From positions 5,971,001-6,035,000 of the forward strand of contig NZ_CP151650.1 of NCBI RefSeq assembly GCF_038397775.1: 64,000 nucleotides of DNA, in the 5' to 3' direction. The translations under genes were made by a program, and so were the position numbers. Numbering within the stretch: the first letter of the stretch is position 1; each line of letters begins with the position of its first letter. This stretch comes from Pseudomonas sp. RC10 (GTDB taxonomy: Bacteria; Pseudomonadota; Gammaproteobacteria; Pseudomonadales; Pseudomonadaceae). Below the pieces are notes generated by a model. That model searched no databases. It worked only from the letters and a program-made list of their open reading frames with translations, and was not told the DNA's origin. Below are positions 48,623 through 56,757 of the stretch, piece after piece.

Positions 48623-49093
48623 TCAGGGTGCAGGCGCGGGCGCCCAGGGCAGGATCGGAATCGCGGTCACCGCATTCTGGGGGCTGCCCTCAATCACACG
48701 ATCGCTATAGACCAGATACACCAGCGTATTCCGCTTCTTGTCGAGGAAACGCACGACTTGCATGGTCTTGAACACCAGCGATGTGCGCTCCTTGAACACC
48801 TCATCGCCATCCTTGAGCTCACCCTTGAAGTGGATAGGCCCAACCTGGCGACAGGCAATCGACGCTTCCGCGCGGTCCTCTGCCAACCCTAACCCACCCT
48901 TCAGCCCACCCGTCTTGGCGCGCGACAGATAGCAGGTCACGCCATCGACCTTGGGATCGTCAAACGCCTCGACCACAATCCGGTCATTGGGGCCGACGAA
49001 TTTGAACACCGTCGAAACCTGACCAATCTCTTCAGCCGACGCCAGCACGGGCAACATCAGCAGCGCACCCAGCATTCCTTTTACGAATCCCAT
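48623..49093 (-). CDS. creA: CreA family periplasmic protein
   Basis: A 156-residue exported protein of unknown function in the CreA family. A signal peptide covers [20 protein letters not shown]. Family features are [32 protein letters not shown] and a second Cys at [11 protein letters not shown], which may form a disulfide. The C-terminus is Pro/Ala-rich. It lies 28 bases downstream of proB and is probably co-transcribed with it. Confidence 0.92.
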   Translation of the reverse strand: MGFVKGMLGALLMLPVLASAEEIGQVSTVFKFVGPNDRIVVEAFDDPKVDGVTCYLSRAKTGGLKGGLGLAEDRAEASIACRQVGPIHFKGELKDGDEVFKERTSLVFKTMQVVRFLDKKRNTLVYLVYSDRVIEGSPQNAVTAIPILPWAPAPAP

Positions 49094-49120
49094 TGCAGCT
49101 TCCTGTTCAGAGAGCCTGAC

Positions 49121-50239
49121 TCACACCAGAATCAGGTTGTCGCGATGAACCAACTCAGGCTCAGCTATATAACCCAACTCCTTCACGATGGAGTCGGAGG
49201 ACAGACCGATAATCTTCTGCGCTTCAAGCGCGCTGTAGTTGCTCAGCCCGCGAGCGACTTCGCGACCGTCCGCCGCAACACACACGACCATCTCGCCACG
49301 GCGGAAACTGCCCTGCACCACCTTCACCCCTACAGGCAGCAGGCTCTTGTGGCTTTCAGTGAGGGCCTTGACCGCTCCATCATCCAGCACCAGCGTGCCG
49401 CGAGTCTGCAAATGCCCCGCCAGCCACTGCTTGCGCGCCGCCAACATCTCCCGCTCGGGCGACAGCAGCGTACCCAACCGCTCGCCCGCCTTGAGGCGTG
49501 CCAGCACGCGCTCGATGCGGCCACCGACGATCACCGTGTGCGCACCCGAACGCGCCGCCAGACGCGCCGCACGCAGCTTCGTCTGCATGCCACCGCGCCC
49601 CAGCGCCCCGCCCGTACCGCCCGCTACGGCATCCAGCGCCGGATCATCGGCACGGGCTTCGTAGATCAATTGGGCTTCAGGGTTATTGCGCGGGTCGGCG
49701 TCGAACATGCCGTCACGATCCGTGAGAATGACCAGCAGATCGGCTTCGACGAGGTTGGCCACCAGCGCCGCCAGCGTGTCGTTGTCACCGAAGCGGATTT
49801 CGTCGGTCACGACCGTGTCGTTTTCGTTGATGACCGGCACAACACCCAGTTCGACCAGCGTGCGCAGGGTGCTCCGCGCATTAAGGTAGCGCTTGCGGTC
49901 GGACAGGTCGTCATGGGTCAGCAGAATTTGCGCGGTATGACGGTCATGCTCAGCGAAGCTCGATTCCCAGGCCTGTACCAGACCCATCTGACCAATCGCC
50001 GCCGCCGCTTGAAGCTCATGCATGGCACTCGGTCGCGCAGCCCAGCCCAGTCGACTCATCCCGGCCGCTACCGCGCCAGACGAAACCAGAACCAGCTCGA
50101 CGCCCGCTTCATGCAGCGCCACCATCTGCTCGACCCAAACACCCATCGCGTTGCGATCAAGACCCTTGCCGTCCGCCGTCAGCAGCGCACTTCCGATCTT
50201 CACAACCCAACGCTGGGCACCTGTCACCTTGCTCCGCAT
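49121..50239 (-). CDS. proB: Glutamate 5-kinase
   Basis: The first step of proline synthesis: glutamate plus ATP gives gamma-glutamyl phosphate. The amino-acid kinase domain (1-255) has [37 protein letters not shown] and [19 protein letters not shown]-terminal PUA domain (about 280-372) includes [20 protein letters not shown]. The length of 372 aa is the usual two-domain form. It is separated from obgE by an intrinsic terminator, so it may have its own promoter. Confidence 0.97.
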   Translation of the reverse strand: MRSKVTGAQRWVVKIGSALLTADGKGLDRNAMGVWVEQMVALHEAGVELVLVSSGAVAAGMSRLGWAARPSAMHELQAAAAIGQMGLVQAWESSFAEHDRHTAQILLTHDDLSDRKRYLNARSTLRTLVELGVVPVINENDTVVTDEIRFGDNDTLAALVANLVEADLLVILTDRDGMFDADPRNNPEAQLIYEARADDPALDAVAGGTGGALGRGGMQTKLRAARLAARSGAHTVIVGGRIERVLARLKAGERLGTLLSPEREMLAARKQWLAGHLQTRGTLVLDDGAVKALTESHKSLLPVGVKVVQGSFRRGEMVVCVAADGREVARGLSNYSALEAQKIIGLSSDSIVKELGYIAEPELVHRDNLILV

Positions 50240-50279
50240 GATCTTTCAACCTTAAGCCAGAGAGTACAAATCCAAGATA

Positions 50280-50307
50280 CTAAAACGCCGCTGATTTCAG
50301 CGGCGTT
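50280..50307 (-). terminator. Intrinsic terminator between obgE and proB
   Basis: On the minus strand AACGCCGCTGA pairs with TCAGCGGCGTT, followed by TTTAG. It lies about 20 bases after the obgE stop and 40 bases before the proB start, so it can partly or fully uncouple proB from obgE. Confidence 0.8.
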
Positions 50308-50325
50308 GTAGTTTACTTCAGTCGA

Positions 50326-51564
<1,239 letters not shown>

Positions 51565-51599
51565 TCACAAAGACGAGCAAACAACATAAATTCATAAGG

Positions 51600-51683
51600 C
51601 TCTTGCAAAGATGAGCGTTGCGATACCGATCAAAAACCAGCGACTTCACACCACAACGGCCCACACAAACAGCTTTGCAAGAG
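51600..51683 (-). other. Inverted repeat in the obgE leader
   Basis: CTCTTGCAAAG (51600-51610) and CTTTGCAAGAG (51673-51683) are perfect 11-base inverted repeats 62 bases apart. They lie between the rpmA terminator and the obgE start and could pair in the obgE 5' leader or be a protein-binding pair. No known regulator is recognised. Confidence 0.4.
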
Positions 51684-51713
51684 ACTCACCAAAAACCAAA
51701 GCTTCTACAAACG

Positions 51714-51743
51714 AAAAAGCCCTGTCATCGACAGGGCTTTTTT
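51714..51743 (-). terminator. Intrinsic terminator after rplU-rpmA
   Basis: On the minus strand AAAAAAGCCCTGTC pairs with GACAGGGCTTTTT around GAT. It is a strong stem with a T-run, about 50 bases after the rpmA stop. Confidence 0.88.
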
Positions 51744-51795
51744 GCTCGGATAGCGTGAGCGCGAGAACGCACCCGAACCACCCGAGACTGCAAGA

Positions 51796-52068
51796 TTATG
51801 CCGCGGCTTGAGCCTTAGGCACGATGCTTACATAGCGACGACCGAAGGCGCCTTTGACTTCGAACTTGATCACGCCTTCGACTTTAGCGAACAGAGTGTG
51901 ATCTTTGCCCATGCCAACGCCGTAACCAGCGTGGAATTGGGTGCCGCGCTGACGCACGATGATGTTGCCCGGAATGATTACCTGGCCACCGTACATCTTG
52001 ACGCCAAGACGTTTGGCTTCTGAGTCGCGACCGTTACGGGTACTACCACCAGCTTTTTTGTGTGCCAT
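51796..52068 (-). CDS. rpmA: 50S ribosomal protein L27
   Basis: A 90-residue large-subunit protein next to the peptidyl-transferase centre. It starts [20 protein letters not shown], without the N-terminal extension found in Firmicutes, followed by [20 protein letters not shown] and [19 protein letters not shown]. It lies 36 bases downstream of rplU in the same leftward operon. Confidence 0.98.
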   Translation of the reverse strand: MAHKKAGGSTRNGRDSEAKRLGVKMYGGQVIIPGNIIVRQRGTQFHAGYGVGMGKDHTLFAKVEGVIKFEVKGAFGRRYVSIVPKAQAAA

Positions 52069-52104
52069 GAGTTCAATACTCCTATTAGGGTATCAGGCTG
52101 AAAT

Positions 52105-52419
52105 TCAGGCCTGGATACCGGTGATTTTGATCTCGGTGAACCACTGGCGGTGGCCCATACGCTTCATGTGGTGCTTACGGCGACGGAACTTGATGATGCG
52201 GACTTTATCGTGACGACCTTGGGAGATCACTTCAGCCACAACGGTAGCACCGGCAACAACTGGAGCACCGATATTGACGTCGTCACCGTTGGCAACCAGC
52301 AGAACGCGGTCGAAGGTCACGGTTTCGCCAGTAGCGACTTCCAGCTTTTCAATTTTCAGGTATTCACCTGGGGCGACTTTGTACTGCTTGCCACCGGTAA
52401 CGATTACTGCGTACGACAT
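52105..52419 (-). CDS. rplU: 50S ribosomal protein L21
   Basis: A 104-residue large-subunit protein. Family sequence is clear: [28 protein letters not shown]-like region [16 protein letters not shown] and the C-terminal [16 protein letters not shown]. It is the first gene of the leftward rplU-rpmA operon, divergent from ispB as in most gamma-proteobacteria. Confidence 0.98.
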   Translation of the reverse strand: MSYAVIVTGGKQYKVAPGEYLKIEKLEVATGETVTFDRVLLVANGDDVNIGAPVVAGATVVAEVISQGRHDKVRIIKFRRRKHHMKRMGHRQWFTEIKITGIQA

Positions 52420-52552
52420 GGTATTTCTCCGAAAATCCTGCTCACCCAGCGCTTTATAAGAAGAGTATCGGCTGGCATGGCTGCATGGGGCTGGAAAGGC
52501 TCGTCATGCAATTGCGTAAGGCAGGTGCTGCCCAGGAAAGTTAGGGTGCGCG

Positions 52553-52581
52553 ATTGTACGCAAGCCGCGAACGCCTTGCAA
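52553..52581 (-). promoter_or_regulatory. Sigma-70 promoter of rplU-rpmA
   Basis: On the minus strand TTGCAA (52576-52581), 17 bases, TACAAT (52553-52558), then a GC-rich start region (CGCGCACCC). It lies about 135 bases upstream of the rplU start. Confidence 0.75.
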
Positions 52582-52599
52582 GCGGCGTTACGTCACGCC

Positions 52600-52628
52600 T
52601 TGACAGGGTGGGGCCTGCGACCTAGCAT
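52600..52628 (+). promoter_or_regulatory. Sigma-70 promoter of ispB
   Basis: TTGACA (52600-52605), 17 bases, TAGCAT (52623-52628). It lies about 30 bases upstream of the ispB start, and its -35 is only 19 bases from the -35 of the divergent rplU promoter. Confidence 0.65.
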
Positions 52629-52660
52629 GCCGCGCAACCCTTCTGGAGCACGTCTCGCTG

Positions 52661-53629
52661 ATGCAACCCCAAGCCTTCTACCGCGCTGTGGCGGACGACT
52701 TTACAGCCGTCGACCACATTATCAAGAAGCAGCTGACATCGCGCGTGCCGCTGGTCTCGAAAATCGGCGACTACATTACCTCAGCTGGCGGCAAACGTCT
52801 GCGTCCGTTGTTGGTGCTCCTGTGCGGCAAGGCGCTCGGCAGCGGTGGCGACAACCTGCGCCTGCTGGCGGCGACCATCGAATTCCTGCACACCGCGACC
52901 CTGTTGCACGACGACGTCGTTGACATGTCCGGCATGCGCCGTGGCCGTTCGACCGCCAACGCCATGTGGGGCAACGCACCCAGCGTTCTGGTCGGCGACT
53001 TCCTTTATTCCCGCTCGTTCGAAATGATGGTCGAGCTGGGTTCGATGCCGGTCATGAAGATCCTTTCGAAAGCCACTCGCGTCATTGCGGAAGGCGAAGT
53101 GTTGCAACTGTCCAAGGTTCGGGACGCCAGCACCACCGAAGAAACCTACATGGAAGTGATTCGCGGCAAGACGGCCATGTTGTTCGAAGCCTCGACCCAC
53201 AGCGCCGCCGCCCTGGCCAATGCAAACCATGACCAGAGTGAAGCGTTGCGCACATTCGGTGATCATCTGGGCATCGCGTTCCAGTTGGTCGACGACCTGC
53301 TCGACTACCGCGGCGACGCCGAGACTATGGGCAAGAACATTGGTGACGACCTGGCAGAAGGCAAACCGACCCTGCCCCTGATCTACACCATGCGCGAAGG
53401 CACGCCCGAGCAAGCAGCATTGGTGCGCAAGGCGATTCAGAAAGGCGGCCTGGAAGACCTGGACGCCATTCGTGAAGCGGTCGAGAAGTCCGGCTCGCTG
53501 GACTACACCGCGCAACTGGCCCGCGATTACGTCGCCCGTGCCATCGCTTGCCTGGACGTGCTGCCTGCCAGCGATTACCGCGATGCGCTGATCGAACTGA
53601 GCGAATTCGCCGTCGCCCGCACGCACTGA
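52661..53629 (+). CDS. ispB: Polyprenyl (octaprenyl/nonaprenyl) diphosphate synthase
   Basis: Makes the ubiquinone side chain from IPP and FPP. The first Asp-rich motif is LLHDDVVDMSGMRRGR and the second QLVDDLLDYRGD. GGKRLRPLLVLL marks the IPP site, and the GKNIGDDLAEGKPTLPLIY segment is clear. 322 aa is normal. In pseudomonads the product is usually the C45 chain for ubiquinone-9; chain length cannot be read from the sequence here. An intrinsic terminator follows. Confidence 0.97.
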   Translation: MQPQAFYRAVADDFTAVDHIIKKQLTSRVPLVSKIGDYITSAGGKRLRPLLVLLCGKALGSGGDNLRLLAATIEFLHTATLLHDDVVDMSGMRRGRSTANAMWGNAPSVLVGDFLYSRSFEMMVELGSMPVMKILSKATRVIAEGEVLQLSKVRDASTTEETYMEVIRGKTAMLFEASTHSAAALANANHDQSEALRTFGDHLGIAFQLVDDLLDYRGDAETMGKNIGDDLAEGKPTLPLIYTMREGTPEQAALVRKAIQKGGLEDLDAIREAVEKSGSLDYTAQLARDYVARAIACLDVLPASDYRDALIELSEFAVARTH

Positions 53630-53650
53630 CACGCGCACCGCCTCACCAGA

Positions 53651-53675
53651 AGCCCGTCCTCGTGACGGGCTTTTT
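53651..53675 (+). terminator. Intrinsic terminator of ispB
   Basis: AGCCCGTC pairs with GACGGGCT around CTCGT, followed by TTTTT, 21 bases after the ispB stop. Confidence 0.88.
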
Positions 53676-53693
53676 CATGCCCGGTAGAGATCC

Positions 53694-53783
53694 CTGTAGG
53701 AGTGAGCTTGCTCGCGATAGGGAATGCCAATCACGTATTCATCAACGGACTCAGCGCCATCGCGAGCAAGCTCACTCCTACAG
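53694..53783. repeat. REP-type inverted repeat pair
   Basis: Two perfect 25-base inverted arms, 53694-53718 and 53759-53783. Each reads from outside in CTGTAGGAGTGAGCTTGCTC plus GCGAT, with a 40-base loop. It is a Pseudomonas REP doublet placed right after the ispB terminator. Confidence 0.9.
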
Positions 53784-53855
53784 ATTTCCCGCTCGCCGGA
53801 AAGAATGCCCTGAATCCACCCGCCACCAAAATGGGAATTAATCTCAAATAGATCC

Positions 53856-53887
53856 TTGCTATTCTTCAGATAAGAATTATTCTCATT
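53856..53887 (+). promoter_or_regulatory. Promoter with overlapping Fur-like box
   Basis: TTGCTA (53856-53861), 16 bases, TATTCT (53878-53883) forms a plausible promoter. The 19-base GATAAGAATTATTCTCATT (53869-53887) covers the -10. On the other strand it reads AATGAGAATAATTCTTATC, with halves AATGAGAAT and ATTCTTATC that match a Fur palindrome at seven of nine positions. It lies 23 bases before the ATG of the next gene. Iron repression is inferred. Confidence 0.7.
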
Positions 53888-53910
53888 GAAACATTTCAAG
53901 GAGAACGGAC

Positions 53911-54153
53911 ATGACCTATCTGATCGACGCATGGCTCGATCGGCCACACCCTTACCTGCGCATCCTGCATCGCGAAACCGGAGAGGTTTGTGCCCTGCTG
54001 GAGGAAGACGCGCTGGATGAACTGCGGGATCAAGGGGATCTGGACGTGAACAGCCTCAGCTCATGCGAACCGGGGATTCAAAAGGAGATGGTGCGCAGCC
54101 TGTTCCTGTTCTGCTATGCCCGAGCGTTGCGCCCGGCATGCGAACTTCACTGA
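53911..54153 (+). CDS. Small conserved protein (PA4570-like), 80 aa
   Basis: A short acidic cytoplasmic protein with no known domain: MTYLIDAWLDRPHPYLRILH, then RETGEVCALLEEDALDELRD, then CEPGIQKEMVRSLFLFCYARAL. Start ATG 53911 with AAGGAG upstream. Four Cys are present (CALLEE, SSCEPG, LFCYA, PACEL). Its place after ispB matches PA4570 of P. aeruginosa as I remember it; the adjacent cytochrome gene of PAO1 is missing here. The upstream Fur-like box suggests a role in low iron, but the function is unknown. Confidence 0.85.
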   Translation: MTYLIDAWLDRPHPYLRILHRETGEVCALLEEDALDELRDQGDLDVNSLSSCEPGIQKEMVRSLFLFCYARALRPACELH

Positions 54154-54156
54154 TCA

Positions 54157-54270
54157 GCTGCAAGTGGCAAGCGACAAGCCGCAAGCTTTTCGTCGTCGAC
54201 TGTACGATCAGGGCCAGTCAACGACGCACTGCTTTTAACGTGAAGCTCAACACTTGCAGCTTGCCGCTGT
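54157..54270. repeat. Imperfect repeat between the PA4570-like gene and fklB
   Basis: AGCTGCAAGTGGCAAGC near 54157 and the inverted CACTTGCAGCTTGCCGCT near 54252-54270 share a GCAAGTG/CACTTGC core. They look like a degenerate member of another Pseudomonas intergenic repeat class. The two flanking genes converge here, so the structure may help end both transcripts. Confidence 0.45.
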
Positions 54271-54271
54271 T

Positions 54272-54889
54272 TTAGAGGACGTCGAGCAGTTCGACGTCGA
54301 ACACCAGCACGCTGTGCGGCGGGATGCTGCCAACGCCTTGAGCGCCGTAAGCCAGTTCGCTCGGCACGTGCAGGCGCCATTTGCTGCCGGCTTTCATCAG
54401 TTGCAGGGCTTCGGTCCAGCCAGCGATCACGCCGCCAACCGGGAATTCGGCCGGCTCGCCACGATCGTAGGAGCTGTCGAAGACGGTGCCGTCGATCAGC
54501 ATGCCGTGGTAATGAGTACGCACGTTGCTTTCGCGGGTTGGCTGAGCGCCATCGCCTTGGGTGATCACTTCGAACTGCAAACCGGAATCCAGCGTAGTGA
54601 CGCCTTCACGCTTGGCGTTTTCGGCCAGGTATTCCTTGCCAGCGCCTGCAGCGGCTTCGGCTTTTGCGGCGGCTTCAGCTTGCATGATTTCACGAATGAC
54701 TTTGAAGCTGGCCGCCATTTCTTCCTGGCTGACACGGCTTGGCTGACCAGCGAACGCATCGGTCAGACCGGCCAGGATGGCGTCCAGATTGACGCCCGGT
54801 GGCGGGTTGTCACGCAGTTGGTCGCCCAGTTGGCGGCCAATGCCGTAGCTGACGCGGGTTTCGTCGGTGGACAGATTGACTTCGGACAT
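54272..54889 (-). CDS. fklB: FKBP-type peptidyl-prolyl isomerase FklB
   Basis: A 205-residue FKBP22-type isomerase. The N-terminal helical dimerisation region (1-90, VSYGIGRQLGDQLRDNPPPG then a coiled EMAASFKVIREIMQAEAAAKAEAAAGAG helix, read in parts) is followed by the FKBP domain (about 110-205: VRTHYHGMLIDGTVFDSSYD, GWTEALQLMKAGSKWRLHVP, AYGAQGVGSIPPHSVLVFDVELL). No signal peptide is seen, so it is likely cytoplasmic. ATG 54889 has GGAG upstream. Confidence 0.94.
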   Translation of the reverse strand: MSEVNLSTDETRVSYGIGRQLGDQLRDNPPPGVNLDAILAGLTDAFAGQPSRVSQEEMAASFKVIREIMQAEAAAKAEAAAGAGKEYLAENAKREGVTTLDSGLQFEVITQGDGAQPTRESNVRTHYHGMLIDGTVFDSSYDRGEPAEFPVGGVIAGWTEALQLMKAGSKWRLHVPSELAYGAQGVGSIPPHSVLVFDVELLDVL

Positions 54890-54988
54890 GCTGCTGCTCC
54901 GCTTGATGAACGCCCGCAGGCGCCCTGAACTAAAAGGCCGAGCAGCCTAGCACATCTGCCCTCCGCACCCTAGGCAGCCAACCCGCCG

Positions 54989-55294
54989 CTACCAGGCCGA
55001 GCGAATAGAGATGGGAACGCGCACGACCTGTTCCTCGGTGTCGCGGATGCCACACATCTCGTCGTGAACCACGGCGTGCACCAGATTGAATGGCATACGC
55101 GAGACCGATTGCAGCACGTCCCTGGCGTGTTCGACCGAGCGCAGGTGCAGGGTTTTTCCCTGGGCATCGTTCAGCGGATGCGCAGCGCCATGCATGCGCG
55201 CTTCGAGCAGGTAAATGCCGCCTTCCATGGAGATAAGGTTGAGTTCGTCGATGTGGCCGGCACTGGCGTGAGCCGTGAGTTCCTGAAGATTCAT
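54989..55294 (-). CDS. DUF6482 family protein, 101 aa
   Basis: A small cytoplasmic protein of unknown function found widely in pseudomonads. It starts MNLQELTAHASAGHIDELNL, with ISMEGGIYLLEARMHG and LVHAVVHDEMCGI in the middle. ATG 55294 has AGGA upstream. It lies in the fklB-yqhA interval, matching PA4573 in P. aeruginosa by position as I remember it. Confidence 0.85.
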   Translation of the reverse strand: MNLQELTAHASAGHIDELNLISMEGGIYLLEARMHGAAHPLNDAQGKTLHLRSVEHARDVLQSVSRMPFNLVHAVVHDEMCGIRDTEEQVVRVPISIRSAW

Positions 55295-55416
55295 GAGAGA
55301 GTCCTCGTTGATTCAGGCGTTGAGTGAGCGAAAAAGAAGTCTTGCCCAGTCTGGCTGAAGTACAAGGAACACAAGGCGCCGCTGGTCATTTTCTGTTCAA
55401 AGCGCCCACACCCACT

Positions 55417-55504
55417 GTAGGAGCCAGCTTGCTGGCGAAGGCGTCGTATCAGACGGCTCGTTCGCCACTGCCCCACCGTCTTCGCCAGCAAGCCGGCTCC
55501 TACA
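55417..55504. repeat. REP-type inverted repeat pair
   Basis: TGTAGGAGCCAGCTTGCTGG plus CGAAG (55417-55440) and its near-perfect inverse (55480-55504) face each other around a 39-base loop. It is a Pseudomonas REP doublet between the DUF6482 gene and the end of the UPF0114 gene. No gene is supported between 55295 and 55567. Confidence 0.88.
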
Positions 55505-55567
55505 AGGATTCACTCAGCCCCACCGCCGGCATGCGGTGCTGCTAGGGCGTAATAAGCTATCCGACCA

Positions 55568-56056
55568 TCAATGCTTGGTCAGCTTGTCCAGATAGCCCAT
55601 CGCAAACGCCGATACCACGAAGGTCATGTGAATGATCACGTACCACATCAGGTATTGGGTTTCGATGTTTTTGGCGTCCATGAAAACCCGCAGCAGATGA
55701 ATGGAAGAGATCGCGACGATGGACGCGGCGACTTTCATCTTCAGGGAAGACGAGTCCATTTTGCCGAGCCAGTTGAGCTTTTCCTTGTCTTCGTCGATGT
55801 CGAGCTGGGACACGAAGTTCTCGTAACCCGAGATCATCACCATGACCAGCAGACCGCCCACCAGCGCCATGTCGATCAGCGACAGCAGCACCAGAATCAG
55901 GTCGGACTCCGCCAGGGAAAACACATTGGGGATAACGTGAAAGATTTCCTGAAAGAACTTGAGCGCCAGCGCCAAAAGTCCCAGAGACAGGCCAAAGTAG
56001 ATCGGCGCCAACAACCAGCGCGACGCGTACATGGCATTTTCGATAAACCGTTCCAT
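55568..56056 (-). CDS. UPF0114/YqhA family membrane protein
   Basis: A 162-residue inner-membrane protein of the TIGR00645 family, function unknown. Membrane segments are about 12-33 ([19 protein letters not shown]), 50-75 ([21 protein letters not shown], in two parts), 107-125 and 135-155. The family motif [20 protein letters not shown] sits in the central loop. The start ATG 56056 ([16 protein letters not shown]) fits the family. It matches PA4574 by position. Confidence 0.9.
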   Translation of the reverse strand: MERFIENAMYASRWLLAPIYFGLSLGLLALALKFFQEIFHVIPNVFSLAESDLILVLLSLIDMALVGGLLVMVMISGYENFVSQLDIDEDKEKLNWLGKMDSSSLKMKVAASIVAISSIHLLRVFMDAKNIETQYLMWYVIIHMTFVVSAFAMGYLDKLTKH

Positions 56057-56239
56057 TGAAGCTCACAGGTAATTGAAAGCCCGCGAGTATAGGGTCAAGG
56101 TTTGTCGACACAAGCGTTGAGGACAAGAAATGAAACAATTAACTGGAGTGACTGTGCGCCAGTAGCCATCGGCGAACTCCACGCTACAACCCTGATGATC
56201 AGGCCTACCACGGGGCGTTCGTCGATGTGTCGGAGCGTG

Positions 56240-56572
56240 TCAGTTAACCGGAGAGGTTCGCTGACCGTGAGCAGTGTCACCGTTGATCCGTCGTAACTCA
56301 CCCTGCAGATGAAGACTCCAGATCGGTATTTCTTCCGCGGTCTGATAACCATGAAGGGTCAGGCTTTCGGCAATCGCGTCCAATACGGACTCGGCGGCGA
56401 CCGGGCCATGAAACGGACCCTGAGCCTTTAACGCGGAAGGTTGTTCTCCGGACATCCCGGCGGCGAACAGCAAAGTCCACATACCGTTATCGCCGGACAG
56501 AGGGCGAACCACACATTCGATACGGGTCTCAAGACCCAGACATTGGCGAGTAAGACAGAGGCTGCGCGGCAT
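56240..56572 (-). CDS. Small conserved Pseudomonas protein (PA4575-like), 110 aa
   Basis: I do not know a function. The ATG at 56572 is chosen because GAGGAG stands seven bases upstream; the open frame continues to 56719 without a ribosome-binding site. The protein is cytoplasmic, with a beta-strand-rich middle (LETRIECVVRPLSGDNGMWT) and ESVLDAIAESLTLHGYQ as a helix. It lies between the UPF0114 gene and the Lon-like protease gene, as in P. aeruginosa. Confidence 0.8.
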   Translation of the reverse strand: MPRSLCLTRQCLGLETRIECVVRPLSGDNGMWTLLFAAGMSGEQPSALKAQGPFHGPVAAESVLDAIAESLTLHGYQTAEEIPIWSLHLQGELRRINGDTAHGQRTSPVN

Positions 56573-56757
56573 GGCGAGCTCCTCATTGATTGCAGTATTC
56601 ATTCCCTTGGAACAGCGAAGGAAACGCGTCAGTCCCTTTGACAACTGCTGCAACACGACAATATCGAAGAAATACCCCACAGGAAAAGCGTAAAAACAAA
56701 AAGGGCGCCGAATGGTCATTTTGCCATCAAACGCCCTGTTTCATTGACGTCAAACCG

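Noticed and set aside
53675..53947. A 90-codon leftward frame between ispB and the 80-aa gene
   Set aside because: It runs through both REP arms and the proposed promoter and Fur-like box, and its translation is repeat-derived.
55557..56138. A 193-codon leftward frame overlapping the UPF0114 gene
   Set aside because: It is another frame of the same strand; the UPF0114 protein at 55568-56056 has clear membrane helices and the family motif.
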